Positions 7,406-15,377 of a stretch of DNA of 24,499 nucleotides are shown here, one piece after another. Source of the DNA: Opitutia bacterium (GTDB lineage: Bacteria; Verrucomicrobiota; Verrucomicrobiia; Opitutales; Seribacteraceae); assembly GCA_002692605.1 (NCBI GenBank), contig NZLE01000017.1, positions 25,938-50,436 on the forward strand. The letters run 5' to 3'. The position numbers were made by a program, and so were the translations under genes. Below the pieces are notes generated by a model. It saw only the letters and a list, made by a program, of their open reading frames with translations. It searched no databases and was not told the DNA's origin. How positions within the stretch are numbered: the stretch's first letter is position 1; each line of letters opens with the position of its first letter.

Positions 7406-9159
7406 TGAGCCTACTTGAAGTCAAGAACCTGAAGACCTATTTCCATACTCGAGCGGGGACCACCCGGGCAGTCGATGACGTCTCCTTCTCCATTAACAAG
7501 GGGGAAATCGTTGGCGTGGTCGGCGAATCCGGTTCCGGAAAATCAGTCACTTGCCATACTATGCTCGGTCTCCTTCCTTCCCCTCCGGCAAAGGTGGAGG
7601 GAGGCTCCGTTACCTTTGATGACCAGAATCTCCTTCACTTACCCCTCCCCATTCTCCGAGCCATCCGAGGTAAGCGCATTTCCATGATTTTTCAAGATCC
7701 CATGAGTTGCCTCAACCCCTACCTTCCCATTCTGGAACAAGTGGTCGAACCTATCCTCACTCACGAACAAACTTCCCGTGAAGAAGCTGAGTCACGGGCC
7801 ATTGAAATGATGATCAAAGTGGGTATTCGAGACGCAGAAACCCGAGCCCGCTCATACCCTCATCAATTCTCAGGAGGCATGAGACAACGAGCGATGATTG
7901 CCATGGCCCTGGTTACGAATCCGGATCTTCTCTTGGCGGATGAGCCTACCACCGCCCTGGACGTGACCGTGCAGGCCCGTATCCTGCAAATCCTTCGCGA
8001 GCTAAGGAATGATCTTGGGGTCGCCGTGCTCTTCGTCACCCACGATCTCGGAGTTGTTGCGGACGTCGCAGATCGAGTCGTGGTGATGTACCGCGGTAAG
8101 GTCGTCGAACAGGGAAGCGTTCTGTCCATTTTCGAGAATCCATCTCATCCCTACGTTAAGGGACTCCTCGCCTGTCGCCCCACCTTCGAAACCAAATACC
8201 GCATTCTGCCTACCGTGGAAGATTTTCTCCATGCGGAAGAGGCAAAGGACGGTTCTCTGACTTTGAGAGAGAGACCCAATGCCATGGAACGTCTTTCCAA
8301 TCTAGAAAACAAACATGATCCCAAGGATTTCCGAAGAGAGCCCGAGCAAACCCTCCTCGAAGTCAAGGATCTGAAAGTTCACTTTACTTCGGGAAGCGGT
8401 TTCTTGAGGAAAACCCGCCAGACCGTCAAAGCCGTGGACGGGGTGGATCTTTCCATTGCCAAGGGGAAAACCCTTGGCTTGGTGGGCGAATCCGGTTGCG
8501 GGAAAACGACTCTGGGTCGGGCCATCCTCGGTCTCGTCCATGCTCGCTCGGGAATCGTCCGCTACGATGGCGCCGTACTCCAAGCGTCGGATATGCGATC
8601 CTACCGAAAGCGGATGCAGATCATCTTTCAGGATCCCTACGCTTCCCTAAACCCACGCCTTACCATCGAACAGGCTCTCACCGAACCTCTCACGGTTCAC
8701 CAGATCGGCTCCGGATCTTCCGATCGTCGCGAACGGGTGGTTTCGCTCCTCGAGGAAGTCGGGCTCTCTTCCGCTCATCTTCTTCGTTATCCGCACGAAT
8801 TTTCCGGCGGACAACGCCAACGCCTTTGCGTGGCCAGAGCCCTCGCCGTGGAACCTGAGTTCCTTGTTTGCGACGAATGCGTCTCTGCAATGGACGTGTC
8901 CGTACAGGCGCAAGTTCTCAACCTCCTCAACGAATTGCAAGAGAGCCGCAACCTGACCTATCTCTTCATTTCCCACGACCTGTCGGTCGTGAAGTTCGTC
9001 TCCGATGAGGTTGCGGTGATGCAAGCGGGACGCATTGTCGAAACCAACGAGGCGGAAGCGCTATACCGTCAACCAAAGGATCCCTACACCCAAAAGCTAC
9101 TCGACGCCGTGCCCAAGTCTGACCTAAAAGAGCTTCGTGAAAGACAAAGGCGAAACTAG
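7405..9159 (+). CDS. oppDF: Fused dual ATP-binding subunit OppD-OppF
   Basis: A 584-residue protein with two complete ABC ATPase domains in one chain; it energises the peptide permease from the cytoplasm. Domain 1 (about 1-290) has Walker A GESGSGKS (40-47), Q-loop FQDP (96-99), signature SGGMRQR (156-162) and Walker B LLLADEPTTALD (175-186). Domain 2 (about 315-584) has Walker A GESGCGKT (361-368), FQDPYASLNPR, signature FSGGQRQR and a variant Walker B, VCDECVSAMD (D490, E491), keeping the catalytic Glu but with Cys for the usual Pro. HPYVKGLLACRP and DPYTQKLLDAVP are the oligopeptide-type C-terminal motifs of each half. Such D-F fusions are also known in GsiA and YejF. Its stop codon overlaps the convergent transglutaminase stop. 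It might also serve the divergent YejB/E-like permeases, for which no ATPase is visible. Confidence 0.95.
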   Translation: MSLLEVKNLKTYFHTRAGTTRAVDDVSFSINKGEIVGVVGESGSGKSVTCHTMLGLLPSPPAKVEGGSVTFDDQNLLHLPLPILRAIRGKRISMIFQDPMSCLNPYLPILEQVVEPILTHEQTSREEAESRAIEMMIKVGIRDAETRARSYPHQFSGGMRQRAMIAMALVTNPDLLLADEPTTALDVTVQARILQILRELRNDLGVAVLFVTHDLGVVADVADRVVVMYRGKVVEQGSVLSIFENPSHPYVKGLLACRPTFETKYRILPTVEDFLHAEEAKDGSLTLRERPNAMERLSNLENKHDPKDFRREPEQTLLEVKDLKVHFTSGSGFLRKTRQTVKAVDGVDLSIAKGKTLGLVGESGCGKTTLGRAILGLVHARSGIVRYDGAVLQASDMRSYRKRMQIIFQDPYASLNPRLTIEQALTEPLTVHQIGSGSSDRRERVVSLLEEVGLSSAHLLRYPHEFSGGQRQRLCVARALAVEPEFLVCDECVSAMDVSVQAQVLNLLNELQESRNLTYLFISHDLSVVKFVSDEVAVMQAGRIVETNEAEALYRQPKDPYTQKLLDAVPKSDLKELRERQRRN

Positions 9160-10010
9160 TCGTCAAGTCGCTTGACTTCCACGCTCACCTGCAAACTTTC
9201 CGGTGACGGACCGAAGTAAGTGCCGGTGACCGGCGCGACGTCCGTATAATCACGACCCGACCCGAGAATGACGTAGTTCTCGTCGACGACCCGGTTGTTG
9301 GTCGGATCCAATCCAAACCATCCGTATCCGTTCACCATTACTTCCAACCATGCGTGGGAAGCTCCGGCGCCTCGCATACTTTGATCACGGGTGGCATCGT
9401 AAAAGTATCCGCTTACGTATCGGGCTGGGATACCAAGGCATCTGCACAAGGCGATCGCGGCATGAGCAAAGTCCTGACACACTCCTCTCTTGCTCTGCAA
9501 AACCTCATTTGCGTGAGTCTCCACAGTAGTCGTGGATACGCAATATTCATAATTCAAATAGATGAATTCCATAATCTGGTAAGCGGTTTGAAACACATCC
9601 TGAGAGTCAGCCCGCACGTCCACCGCCATCCTCCATGCTTCTGGGTTAATGTCGATGAATTGAGAAGTTTGGAGATAAGGCCGGCATTCGGGCTGTCCCT
9701 CGACTTCGCGTAGGCTTTGCAAGGAAACGCCGTAAGGGAAATTATCGAAATCAACTCTCTTTTGGGTAAGAATGGTCGAACGACTTTCAATGATCAGCTT
9801 CGAGTGTTCGTAAGGAATTTCAAAATGATGAACCAGATTTCCGTTCAGATCGAGATACTGCCTCATTTGGGCTGTCGGTAGAACGCTTACAAAACAGGAT
9901 TCGCAGTGCTGCCAATCGTTGGACAGGGGCTGCAGCCTCAACTCGTTGAAGCTTTCACGGACCGGGCTTGGATACCTGTAGTAGGTCTTGTGCAGGACGT
10001 AGAGACGCAT
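9156..10010 (-). CDS. Transglutaminase-like protein (bacterial transglutaminase N-terminal domain plus catalytic core)
   Basis: A 284-residue predicted cytoplasmic protein. The N-terminal ~90 residues (YVLHKTYYRYPSPVRESFNELRLQP) match the beta domain typical of bacterial transglutaminase-like proteins. The core carries the cysteine-protease-type triad: Cys178 in RGVCQDFAH, His219 in GASHAWLE and Asp235 in GLDPTNN. The family cleaves or rearranges peptide/isopeptide bonds; the substrate here is unknown. It is the last gene of a cluster with alpha-E and ATP-grasp proteins, 16 nt after alpha-E, and this combination recurs in many bacteria. The first residue is ATG 10010; no clear Shine-Dalgarno is present. 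The TAG stop shares the bases CTAG with the convergent oppDF stop. Confidence 0.92.
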   Translation of the reverse strand: MRLYVLHKTYYRYPSPVRESFNELRLQPLSNDWQHCESCFVSVLPTAQMRQYLDLNGNLVHHFEIPYEHSKLIIESRSTILTQKRVDFDNFPYGVSLQSLREVEGQPECRPYLQTSQFIDINPEAWRMAVDVRADSQDVFQTAYQIMEFIYLNYEYCVSTTTVETHANEVLQSKRGVCQDFAHAAIALCRCLGIPARYVSGYFYDATRDQSMRGAGASHAWLEVMVNGYGWFGLDPTNNRVVDENYVILGSGRDYTDVAPVTGTYFGPSPESLQVSVEVKRLDD

Positions 10011-10026
10011 GGAAGCAAATCAATAT

Positions 10027-11001
10027 CTACTGCTGTTGCATTTGAGATTGTACGACTGGCGGTACACTGGCGTTTTTGATTTCAAAGGGAAGCAAAACGT
10101 AAGTTTCAAAAATACTCTGACCGACTTCGATCAATTTTTTCTGCAAATCATCAATGGACTCGTGAAGCCCGGTCTCGAGCATTGCGTCGATTCCAGAGAA
10201 ATTCAGTTGGGCCAAGACGCTGCCGGTCAAACGCTCGGCTTCATTCGAAAAGTTACCCGCGGGCACTCCTGAAATATCATGAAGATTGGAATCGATTCTG
10301 CGAATGGCAAATCGCAGCGAACGAGGGAAATCCTGAGAGAAGAGAAGAAAATCGGCGACATTGCGTAAATTAAGATCGCCTCGGTACCTTTTGCGATAAG
10401 CGGATTGGGCGCTGCAGATTCGCAGAACGCCAATCAGATCAAGCCTGGTGGGCTCATTACCCAGTAAAGTAAGTGTATCCAAGGCTCGACTGGTCTGGTC
10501 CGCTCGTTCCAAATATTTGCCGAGTGACATAAAAAGCCAACCTTCGTCTTGGTGAACCGTAGCATCTGAAAGACCTTGGAAAACAAGTGAAAAACGAATG
10601 ACCCTGCGAAAAAATTTGGAGGAGTCCTGCAGGTAGGTTTGTTGGGCATCCGGGGAATTGAGGAAGAGGTACAAGTTGTTAAGTTCAACCCAAATTTCCT
10701 CCGATAATTGATCTCTGACCATACGGGCATTTTCTCGAGCCTGGTTGATGGAGTTAATCACCGAACTCGACCAGCGTTTGGAAAAAAGAATGAAGGATTC
10801 CGGATCATTCAGATCCTCCTCCTGCGCTCCTTCGCTCGCGCACATCGCTTGCAAGGCGGAACGCCAATAGTCGCGCTTGTCACCCTTTGCCTCGGCTTCG
10901 AGGTTCGTGTCGCGCTTGACTTCAACGAGACGGGTGACGCCTTCCGCCCGTTCCACGTAACGGTTCATCCAGTATAGATTATCTGCGACTCTGGAAAGCA
11001 T
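10027..11001 (-). CDS. Alpha-E domain-containing protein
   Basis: A 324-residue all-helical protein beginning MLSRVADNLYWMNRYVERAEGVTRLVEV, the diagnostic start of the alpha-E (COG2307) family. A further typical segment is WLFMSLGKYLERADQTSRALDTL. Biochemical function is not established for the family. Its constant association with circularly permuted ATP-grasp and transglutaminase proteins led to proposals that it takes part in making or modifying a peptide. It starts 3 nt after the ATP-grasp stop and is followed by the transglutaminase, so the three are cotranscribed. The C-terminus (VPPVVQSQMQQQ) is polar and probably disordered. Length is normal for the family. Confidence 0.92.
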   Translation of the reverse strand: MLSRVADNLYWMNRYVERAEGVTRLVEVKRDTNLEAEAKGDKRDYWRSALQAMCASEGAQEEDLNDPESFILFSKRWSSSVINSINQARENARMVRDQLSEEIWVELNNLYLFLNSPDAQQTYLQDSSKFFRRVIRFSLVFQGLSDATVHQDEGWLFMSLGKYLERADQTSRALDTLTLLGNEPTRLDLIGVLRICSAQSAYRKRYRGDLNLRNVADFLLFSQDFPRSLRFAIRRIDSNLHDISGVPAGNFSNEAERLTGSVLAQLNFSGIDAMLETGLHESIDDLQKKLIEVGQSIFETYVLLPFEIKNASVPPVVQSQMQQQ

Positions 11002-11004
11002 GGT

Positions 11005-12450
11005 TCAATCCTTTAACACCCAGGTGTCCTTGCTTCCCCCGCCTTGGGAGGAGTTGACCACCAAGGAGCCTTTTTTCAGGGCGACTCGAGTAAGACCGCC
11101 CGGCACAATTTCAATATCCTCGCCATAAAGAATAAACGGTCGCAGATCCACGTGCCTGCCCTCGATTCCATTCTCGCAAAAGGTAGGGTGCCTCGAAAGG
11201 GATATGATGGGTTGGGCAATATAATCACGGGGTGAGGCTTGGATCATTTGAGCAAACTCCTCTCTTTCCTTTTTCGTTGAGGCGCTTCCGACCAGCATGC
11301 CATAACCTCCGGATTCGTTGGCTGACTTGACGACCAGTTCGGAGAGGTTGTTCAAAACGTAATCCCGATCCTGATCATTCCAACACAGGTAGGTAGGCAC
11401 CTGCTCAAGGATCGGGTCCTGCCCCAGATAAAAACGGATCATTTCAGGGACGTACGCATAGGTTACCTTGTCATCGACGACTCCGGTTCCAATACCGTTG
11501 GCAAGGGCTACGTTTCCCTTCAGGTATGCATCCATTAGTCCGCTCACGCCGAGCAAAGAGTCTTCCTCAAAGAAAAGGGGATCCAGGAACGCATCGTCCA
11601 ACCGACGATAGATTACGTCGACTTGCACCAATCCGTGCGTGGTTCGCATGTAGACGTGTCCGTCGATTGCAATCAGGTCCTTTCCTTCAACGATTTCAAT
11701 ACCCATTTGCCGGGCAAGAAAGGTATGCTCGAAGTAGGCGCTGTTGTAAACTCCCGGCGTCAGTAAGACGCAAACTGGTTTTTGCGATTGTCGAGGAGAC
11801 AGAAACTCCAAGGAACGCAAAAGTAATTCAGGGTAAGCCTCCACGGACCTTACGGACATGGCCTGGTAGGTTCCGGGAAAAGTCTTCTTCATGATTTCCC
11901 GGTTTTCCAGAAGATAGGAAGCGCCTGAAGGACAGCGGGCATTATCTTCCAAAACAAGATACCGCCCCGTTTCATCCCGTATCAGATCGGTACCGCAAAT
12001 GTGCACGAAAATGTCCCTGGGAACGTCAAACCCGACCATTTCCTGCCGGTAGTGAGCGGAAGATTTGACCACCTCCTCGGGAACAACCCCCTCCGCCATG
12101 ATCTTTCCATCGTGATAGACGTCGTTAAGAAAAAGGTTCAGGGCGAGAATACGTTGCCGAAGGCCCTGCTCCACCTTTTGCCATTCCTTGTCAGGAATAA
12201 CCCGTGGAATCAAATCAAATGGGAAGATCCGCTCGGTTCCTTCATCGTCACCATAAACCGTGAAGGTCACGCCATGTTCGAGAAAGGACGAATCCGCCTG
12301 TTTTTGTTTCTCTTCTATTTGGGTGGGTTCGAGTGATTTCAAGCGATTCAAAATGGAACGGTAATGGTCCAAAGGGGCAATGCCATCGGATCCGAACATT
12401 TCATCGAAAAACACATCGGTTTCATAAGACGTGAATAATTCGTTTTGCAT
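11005..12450 (-). CDS. Circularly permuted ATP-grasp protein (COG2308 type)
   Basis: A 481-residue protein of the circularly permuted ATP-grasp family. Recognisable segments are ETDVFFDEMFGSDGIAPLDHY near the N-terminus, FPFDLIPRVIPDKEWQKVEQGLRQRILALNLFL, FVHICGTDLIRDETGRYLVLEDNARCPSGASYLLENR, VVDDKVTYAYVPEMIRFYL and the nucleotide-binding loop SANESGGYGMLVGSAST. Members are predicted ATP-dependent carboxylate-amine ligases; the substrate is unknown. It leads a cluster with the alpha-E protein (3 nt downstream) and the transglutaminase. ATG 12450 is preferred because it matches the family N-terminus; a TTG at 12480 would add 10 residues. Two near-identical 10-mers (AAAACCTAGG, AAAACCTTGG) lie upstream at 12500-12521, of unknown meaning. 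Confidence 0.92.
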   Translation of the reverse strand: MQNELFTSYETDVFFDEMFGSDGIAPLDHYRSILNRLKSLEPTQIEEKQKQADSSFLEHGVTFTVYGDDEGTERIFPFDLIPRVIPDKEWQKVEQGLRQRILALNLFLNDVYHDGKIMAEGVVPEEVVKSSAHYRQEMVGFDVPRDIFVHICGTDLIRDETGRYLVLEDNARCPSGASYLLENREIMKKTFPGTYQAMSVRSVEAYPELLLRSLEFLSPRQSQKPVCVLLTPGVYNSAYFEHTFLARQMGIEIVEGKDLIAIDGHVYMRTTHGLVQVDVIYRRLDDAFLDPLFFEEDSLLGVSGLMDAYLKGNVALANGIGTGVVDDKVTYAYVPEMIRFYLGQDPILEQVPTYLCWNDQDRDYVLNNLSELVVKSANESGGYGMLVGSASTKKEREEFAQMIQASPRDYIAQPIISLSRHPTFCENGIEGRHVDLRPFILYGEDIEIVPGGLTRVALKKGSLVVNSSQGGGSKDTWVLKD

Positions 12451-12543
12451 GAAGTGAAGGGGTTGGAAGAACTTTTGCAAATTCTATGCCATTTCAAGTA
12501 AAACCTAGGGAAAAACCTTGGAATTGGTCACCCGCTTGACTTT

Positions 12544-13407
12544 TTAAGCAAAGATACCGCGTCGCTCGCTTGAAAAAAGAAATTGCTGGGCCAGTCCAGC
12601 GAATTTTCCAAAATGCACCCGGGCGAAAGTCAGCTTCTGGGACAAGGACCAACCTTCAAGGCCATACCTGCGTTCCAAGGATTTATCCATCCAGGTATCG
12701 ATTGGAAAAGCCTCGAGTTTTCCCGCCCCGAACAAAAGAGCGCAATCCGCAATTTTTTGACCAACTCCAGGCATTTCCATTAACCTGGCCTTGGCCTTTT
12801 CGTAAGGCAGGGAAGCGGTTTCCTCAAGCCAACCACTCCTTGAGGCCAGAAAGTCTGCCACCCCTGCAACATATTTCGCCCGATACCCAAGCTTTAACTT
12901 TCGGAGTTCCTCTTCCGGAACTTCGCAAAGCCGGTTCCATCCCGGAAAACTTCCAATTCCAAAACCAAGCTTTTCCCCATAACGAAGAGCCACCGCCTCT
13001 CCGCAACTTTTGATTTGGGAAATGCTCTTGGCCGAACTCAAAAGGAAGTAAAACAACGTCTCATCAAAAGGTTGACCAAGAATCCGCAATCCTGAAAAGG
13101 CCCGTAAGCTTTCTCGTAGTACCGGATCCGATCTCCAAGGCATCTCTTCGATGGCTGCATCATATGAGCCATCAATCCACAAGTACTTTGTAAGTTCCCC
13201 TTCGGAAAACGGATGGAGCAGACTGGCGCGCCAAGAAAGCCGACCATTTCGTAAAGACAAATCCACAATGCTTCGTCCAATCACTCCCCTCCATTGGTGA
13301 CTTCCCTTTTTAGTCCACACGAAAGACTGACCGCCGAGAAGAGTTTCCTCGAGGCTCAAGGGAGTGAAGGAGTGTTTGCCGATCTCCCTCCACCCATCCA
13401 TCCCCAT
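12544..13407 (-). CDS. ogg: 8-oxoguanine DNA glycosylase/AP lyase (OGG1-like)
   Basis: A 287-residue base-excision repair enzyme that should remove 8-oxoguanine opposite cytosine. The N-terminal domain (FTPLSLEETLLGGQSFVWTKKG...WRGVIG) matches OGG1, in which a GQSFRW motif is conserved. The helix-hairpin-helix/GPD region is MPGVGQKIADCALLFGAGKLEAFPIDTW, with the catalytic Lys at residue 218 (GQK) and the conserved Asp at 237 (PID), as in human Lys249/Asp268. ATG 13407 is chosen because it removes an overlap with the upstream secreted-protein gene (stop at 13419) and places the OGG domain near the N-terminus; ATG 13401 is equally possible, and an ATG at 13497 would add 30 unconserved residues. 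OGG1-type enzymes are less common in bacteria than MutM. Confidence 0.9.
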   Translation of the reverse strand: MGMDGWREIGKHSFTPLSLEETLLGGQSFVWTKKGSHQWRGVIGRSIVDLSLRNGRLSWRASLLHPFSEGELTKYLWIDGSYDAAIEEMPWRSDPVLRESLRAFSGLRILGQPFDETLFYFLLSSAKSISQIKSCGEAVALRYGEKLGFGIGSFPGWNRLCEVPEEELRKLKLGYRAKYVAGVADFLASRSGWLEETASLPYEKAKARLMEMPGVGQKIADCALLFGAGKLEAFPIDTWMDKSLERRYGLEGWSLSQKLTFARVHFGKFAGLAQQFLFSSERRGIFA

Positions 13408-13418
13408 TTCCGGTGAAT

Positions 13419-13895
13419 TTATTTTTCGTGTTCCCAAAGAAAACTTTGTTTCTGAGCCAAAATCCTTTGATCGGAAGATCTCAGCTCCAGCTTCCATGCT
13501 ATGAGCCTGGTCTTTTTCGAAGGCCAGTCCTCTCCGGTGAGCCCGATAAGGATATCCTTTTTTTCTTCAGTGTCTTCGGGAATCTTGAATGGATAAGTCT
13601 TTGGATCCAATGAGCCCGAACGGTACACATGAAGAATGAATGCGGAACCCTTGGGTAGGGAGGATGGGGTTGCGCTTAAGGAAAACTCAAAGTACATGCC
13701 GGAGCGATTCGCGTGATCGGAACGCAAAATCAATTCCGTGCCGGTGAATTCCTTCCCTGTGAAGTATTCGAAGACTCGCTTGAAATCATTCTGTTCGAAA
13801 TACCTTTCCGTAACCGAAAGAATCCTTATCTCCGCAAGCAGACAATTTCCCATTAGCATAAGCCCGAGAAAGAAAAACCGCTTGGGGAAAACCAT
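13419..13895 (-). CDS. Hypothetical secreted protein
   Basis: A 158-residue protein of no recognised family. It opens MVFPKRFFFLGLMLMGNCLLA, a standard signal peptide with probable cleavage after Ala21, so it should be periplasmic or exported. The mature part is polar with alternating hydrophobic residues (TELILRSDHANRSGMYFEFSLS, SAFILHVYRSGSLDPKTYPFKI, TRLIAWKLEL), suggesting a small beta-sandwich. The start is supported by an AGGGGGAAAG ribosome site about 5-6 nt upstream. It lies 22 nt after the small basic protein and 11 nt before the glycosylase start, so it probably shares their transcript. Low sequence complexity upstream extends an open frame to 14006, but that extension overlaps the basic-protein gene and is not credible. 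No function can be assigned. Confidence 0.75.
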   Translation of the reverse strand: MVFPKRFFFLGLMLMGNCLLAEIRILSVTERYFEQNDFKRVFEYFTGKEFTGTELILRSDHANRSGMYFEFSLSATPSSLPKGSAFILHVYRSGSLDPKTYPFKIPEDTEEKKDILIGLTGEDWPSKKTRLIAWKLELRSSDQRILAQKQSFLWEHEK

Positions 13896-13917
13896 CGACG
13901 CTTTCCCCCTACAAGCC

Positions 13918-14223
13918 TTACTTTTCGGCTTCTTCGGCAGAGGAAGTTTCGCTTGTCTCTTCGTTCTCGGCGACTTCTTCCTTTTCGGTGGCAGGACCAA
14001 GCACATCTTCGGCGCTTGCCTTTTCCGCCACCTCTTCCTTCGCTTGCACCGGTTTCGGTTTGGGTTCCGCTTTCTTGCGACTGGAAGACTTTGCAGTGGA
14101 CGCAGCAGGCTTCTTCGCTTTTTTGGCGGGTGCCGGCTTTTCGCTTTGCAAGGCCGCTTTTCTCCGAGCCAAATAGGCGGAACGACGACGGCGCTTGATC
14201 AATTTGTTGTATTGCTTACCCAT
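13918..14223 (-). CDS. Small basic protein with acidic tail (MGKQYNK type)
   Basis: A 101-residue cytoplasmic protein with strongly bipolar charge. Residues 1-26 (MGKQYNKLIKRRRRSAYLARRKAALQ) are highly basic. Residues ~27-62 are Lys/Ala/Pro/Ser-rich and resemble histone H1-like tails. The remainder is acidic, with many Glu, Ala and Ser. The basic head is of a kind I associate with Verrucomicrobiota hypothetical proteins, though I cannot verify that here; RNA or DNA binding is an inference from charge. It follows the Gfo/Idh gene after a 61-nt gap that may hold its own promoter (TTGCAA and an AATAAT-like element about 19 nt apart on the minus strand). It is cotranscribed with the secreted protein downstream. 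Confidence 0.8.
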   Translation of the reverse strand: MGKQYNKLIKRRRRSAYLARRKAALQSEKPAPAKKAKKPAASTAKSSSRKKAEPKPKPVQAKEEVAEKASAEDVLGPATEKEEVAENEETSETSSAEEAEK

Positions 14224-14284
14224 AGTTTAAAGAGAATTATTTTGCTGAAATCTTTTGTCCTTGCAAGCCTCAAGCCCTAAGCGA

Positions 14285-15370
14285 TCAAGCAATTTCAACT
14301 GGTTTTCCAGTTTGAGCCGATTGGTAAGTCGCATCAATAACCTTCATGAGGGCAAGGGCCTGATCAGGTGTGTTCAGTGGTGCCTCTTCTCCTTCGATGG
14401 CTCGAATGAAATTTTCCGCGGAACGAATTCGGCCCATATCCTCATTTGCTTCCGTTATGATCGATCGGTTCACCGAACGCCCATGTTCCTGAACGTAAAG
14501 TTCACAATCGTCCAAGGCCGTTTCATCCAAACCGTCAGACCCGAACAAGCGACGAATCATCCCACCTGCCTTTTGACCTTGGAAGGTGACCGAAACCTCT
14601 TCGCGCTTATTCATTTCAGCCCACGAAACCTGAAAGCTTAGCACTTGCCCAGTCTCAAAGCGGACGAATCCATGTGCCGCGCTTTCAACGTTCGTCACGC
14701 CATCAACCACATCAGGAATTCCCCAGGGGCCCTTAAAGCCTTTGTCTTGGATGAAATCATCAAAAGTCTGAGCCAAAACATGGGAAGCTTGCGGATAGTC
14801 CATGTAGTACATGGCCAAATCAACCATGTGCAAAAGGTCGATCAGGGGACCACCTCCGGACAACTCCTTGTTCGTGAACCAGCCGCCAAATCCAGGAATG
14901 CCAGTTCGACGAATCCACTTGGCCTGAGCGGAGTTGATCCGGCCCACTTCGCCCGATTCCAAGTATTTTCTCAGAGCGTAAGACTCTGGCCTTGCCCGAT
15001 TGTTGAAATTGAACATGAGAGTTTTTCCTGCAGTTTCAGCAGCATCCTTCATTTCGGCAACTTCCCCAGCATTCAGGGCGGGTGGCTTTTCGCAAAACAC
15101 ATGTTTACCCGCCTGCAAGGCCTGCAGGGCCAAAGGTCGGTGAGTACGGTTTGGGGTAATGATACTTATCCCATCCAGTTCCGTAAGTTCATCAAGCATT
15201 CTTTGCGAATCCGAAAAAACCTTGGGCACGTCGTAGGTTTCAGCGGCTCTGGCCGCTGCTTCCTCATTCATGTCGCAAACCGCAATCAACTCAGCTCCGC
15301 CTGCCTTAAAACCAGCGGCATGGTACTGCAGCATTCCCCCCGCTCCTATTACGCCTATTTTCTTACTCAT
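14285..15370 (-). CDS. Gfo/Idh/MocA family NAD(P)-dependent oxidoreductase
   Basis: A 361-residue dehydrogenase. The Rossmann motif is KIGVIGAGGML (residues 4-14), with an acidic residue ending strand 2 (VCDMNEE) and the family EKPPA motif at 94-98, whose Lys is expected in catalysis. The C-terminal half (WIRRTGIPGFGGWFTNKELSGGGPLIDLLHMVDLAMYYM) is the substrate domain; the GGGPLIDLLHMVD segment supplies the expected Asp/His pair. The likely reaction is oxidation or reduction of a sugar, inositol or their derivatives; the exact substrate is unknown. It begins 7 nt after the previous Gfo/Idh gene and is the last gene of a three-gene operon with a TIM-barrel isomerase. Confidence 0.9.
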   Translation of the reverse strand: MSKKIGVIGAGGMLQYHAAGFKAGGAELIAVCDMNEEAAARAAETYDVPKVFSDSQRMLDELTELDGISIITPNRTHRPLALQALQAGKHVFCEKPPALNAGEVAEMKDAAETAGKTLMFNFNNRARPESYALRKYLESGEVGRINSAQAKWIRRTGIPGFGGWFTNKELSGGGPLIDLLHMVDLAMYYMDYPQASHVLAQTFDDFIQDKGFKGPWGIPDVVDGVTNVESAAHGFVRFETGQVLSFQVSWAEMNKREEVSVTFQGQKAGGMIRRLFGSDGLDETALDDCELYVQEHGRSVNRSIITEANEDMGRIRSAENFIRAIEGEEAPLNTPDQALALMKVIDATYQSAQTGKPVEIA

Positions 15371-15377
15371 AAAACAA

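Noticed and set aside
13738..14280. Plus-strand open frame of 180 codons, rich in Phe, Leu and Arg
   Set aside because: It is the antisense of low-complexity Lys/Glu/Ala codons in the small basic protein and of the neighbouring secreted-protein gene.
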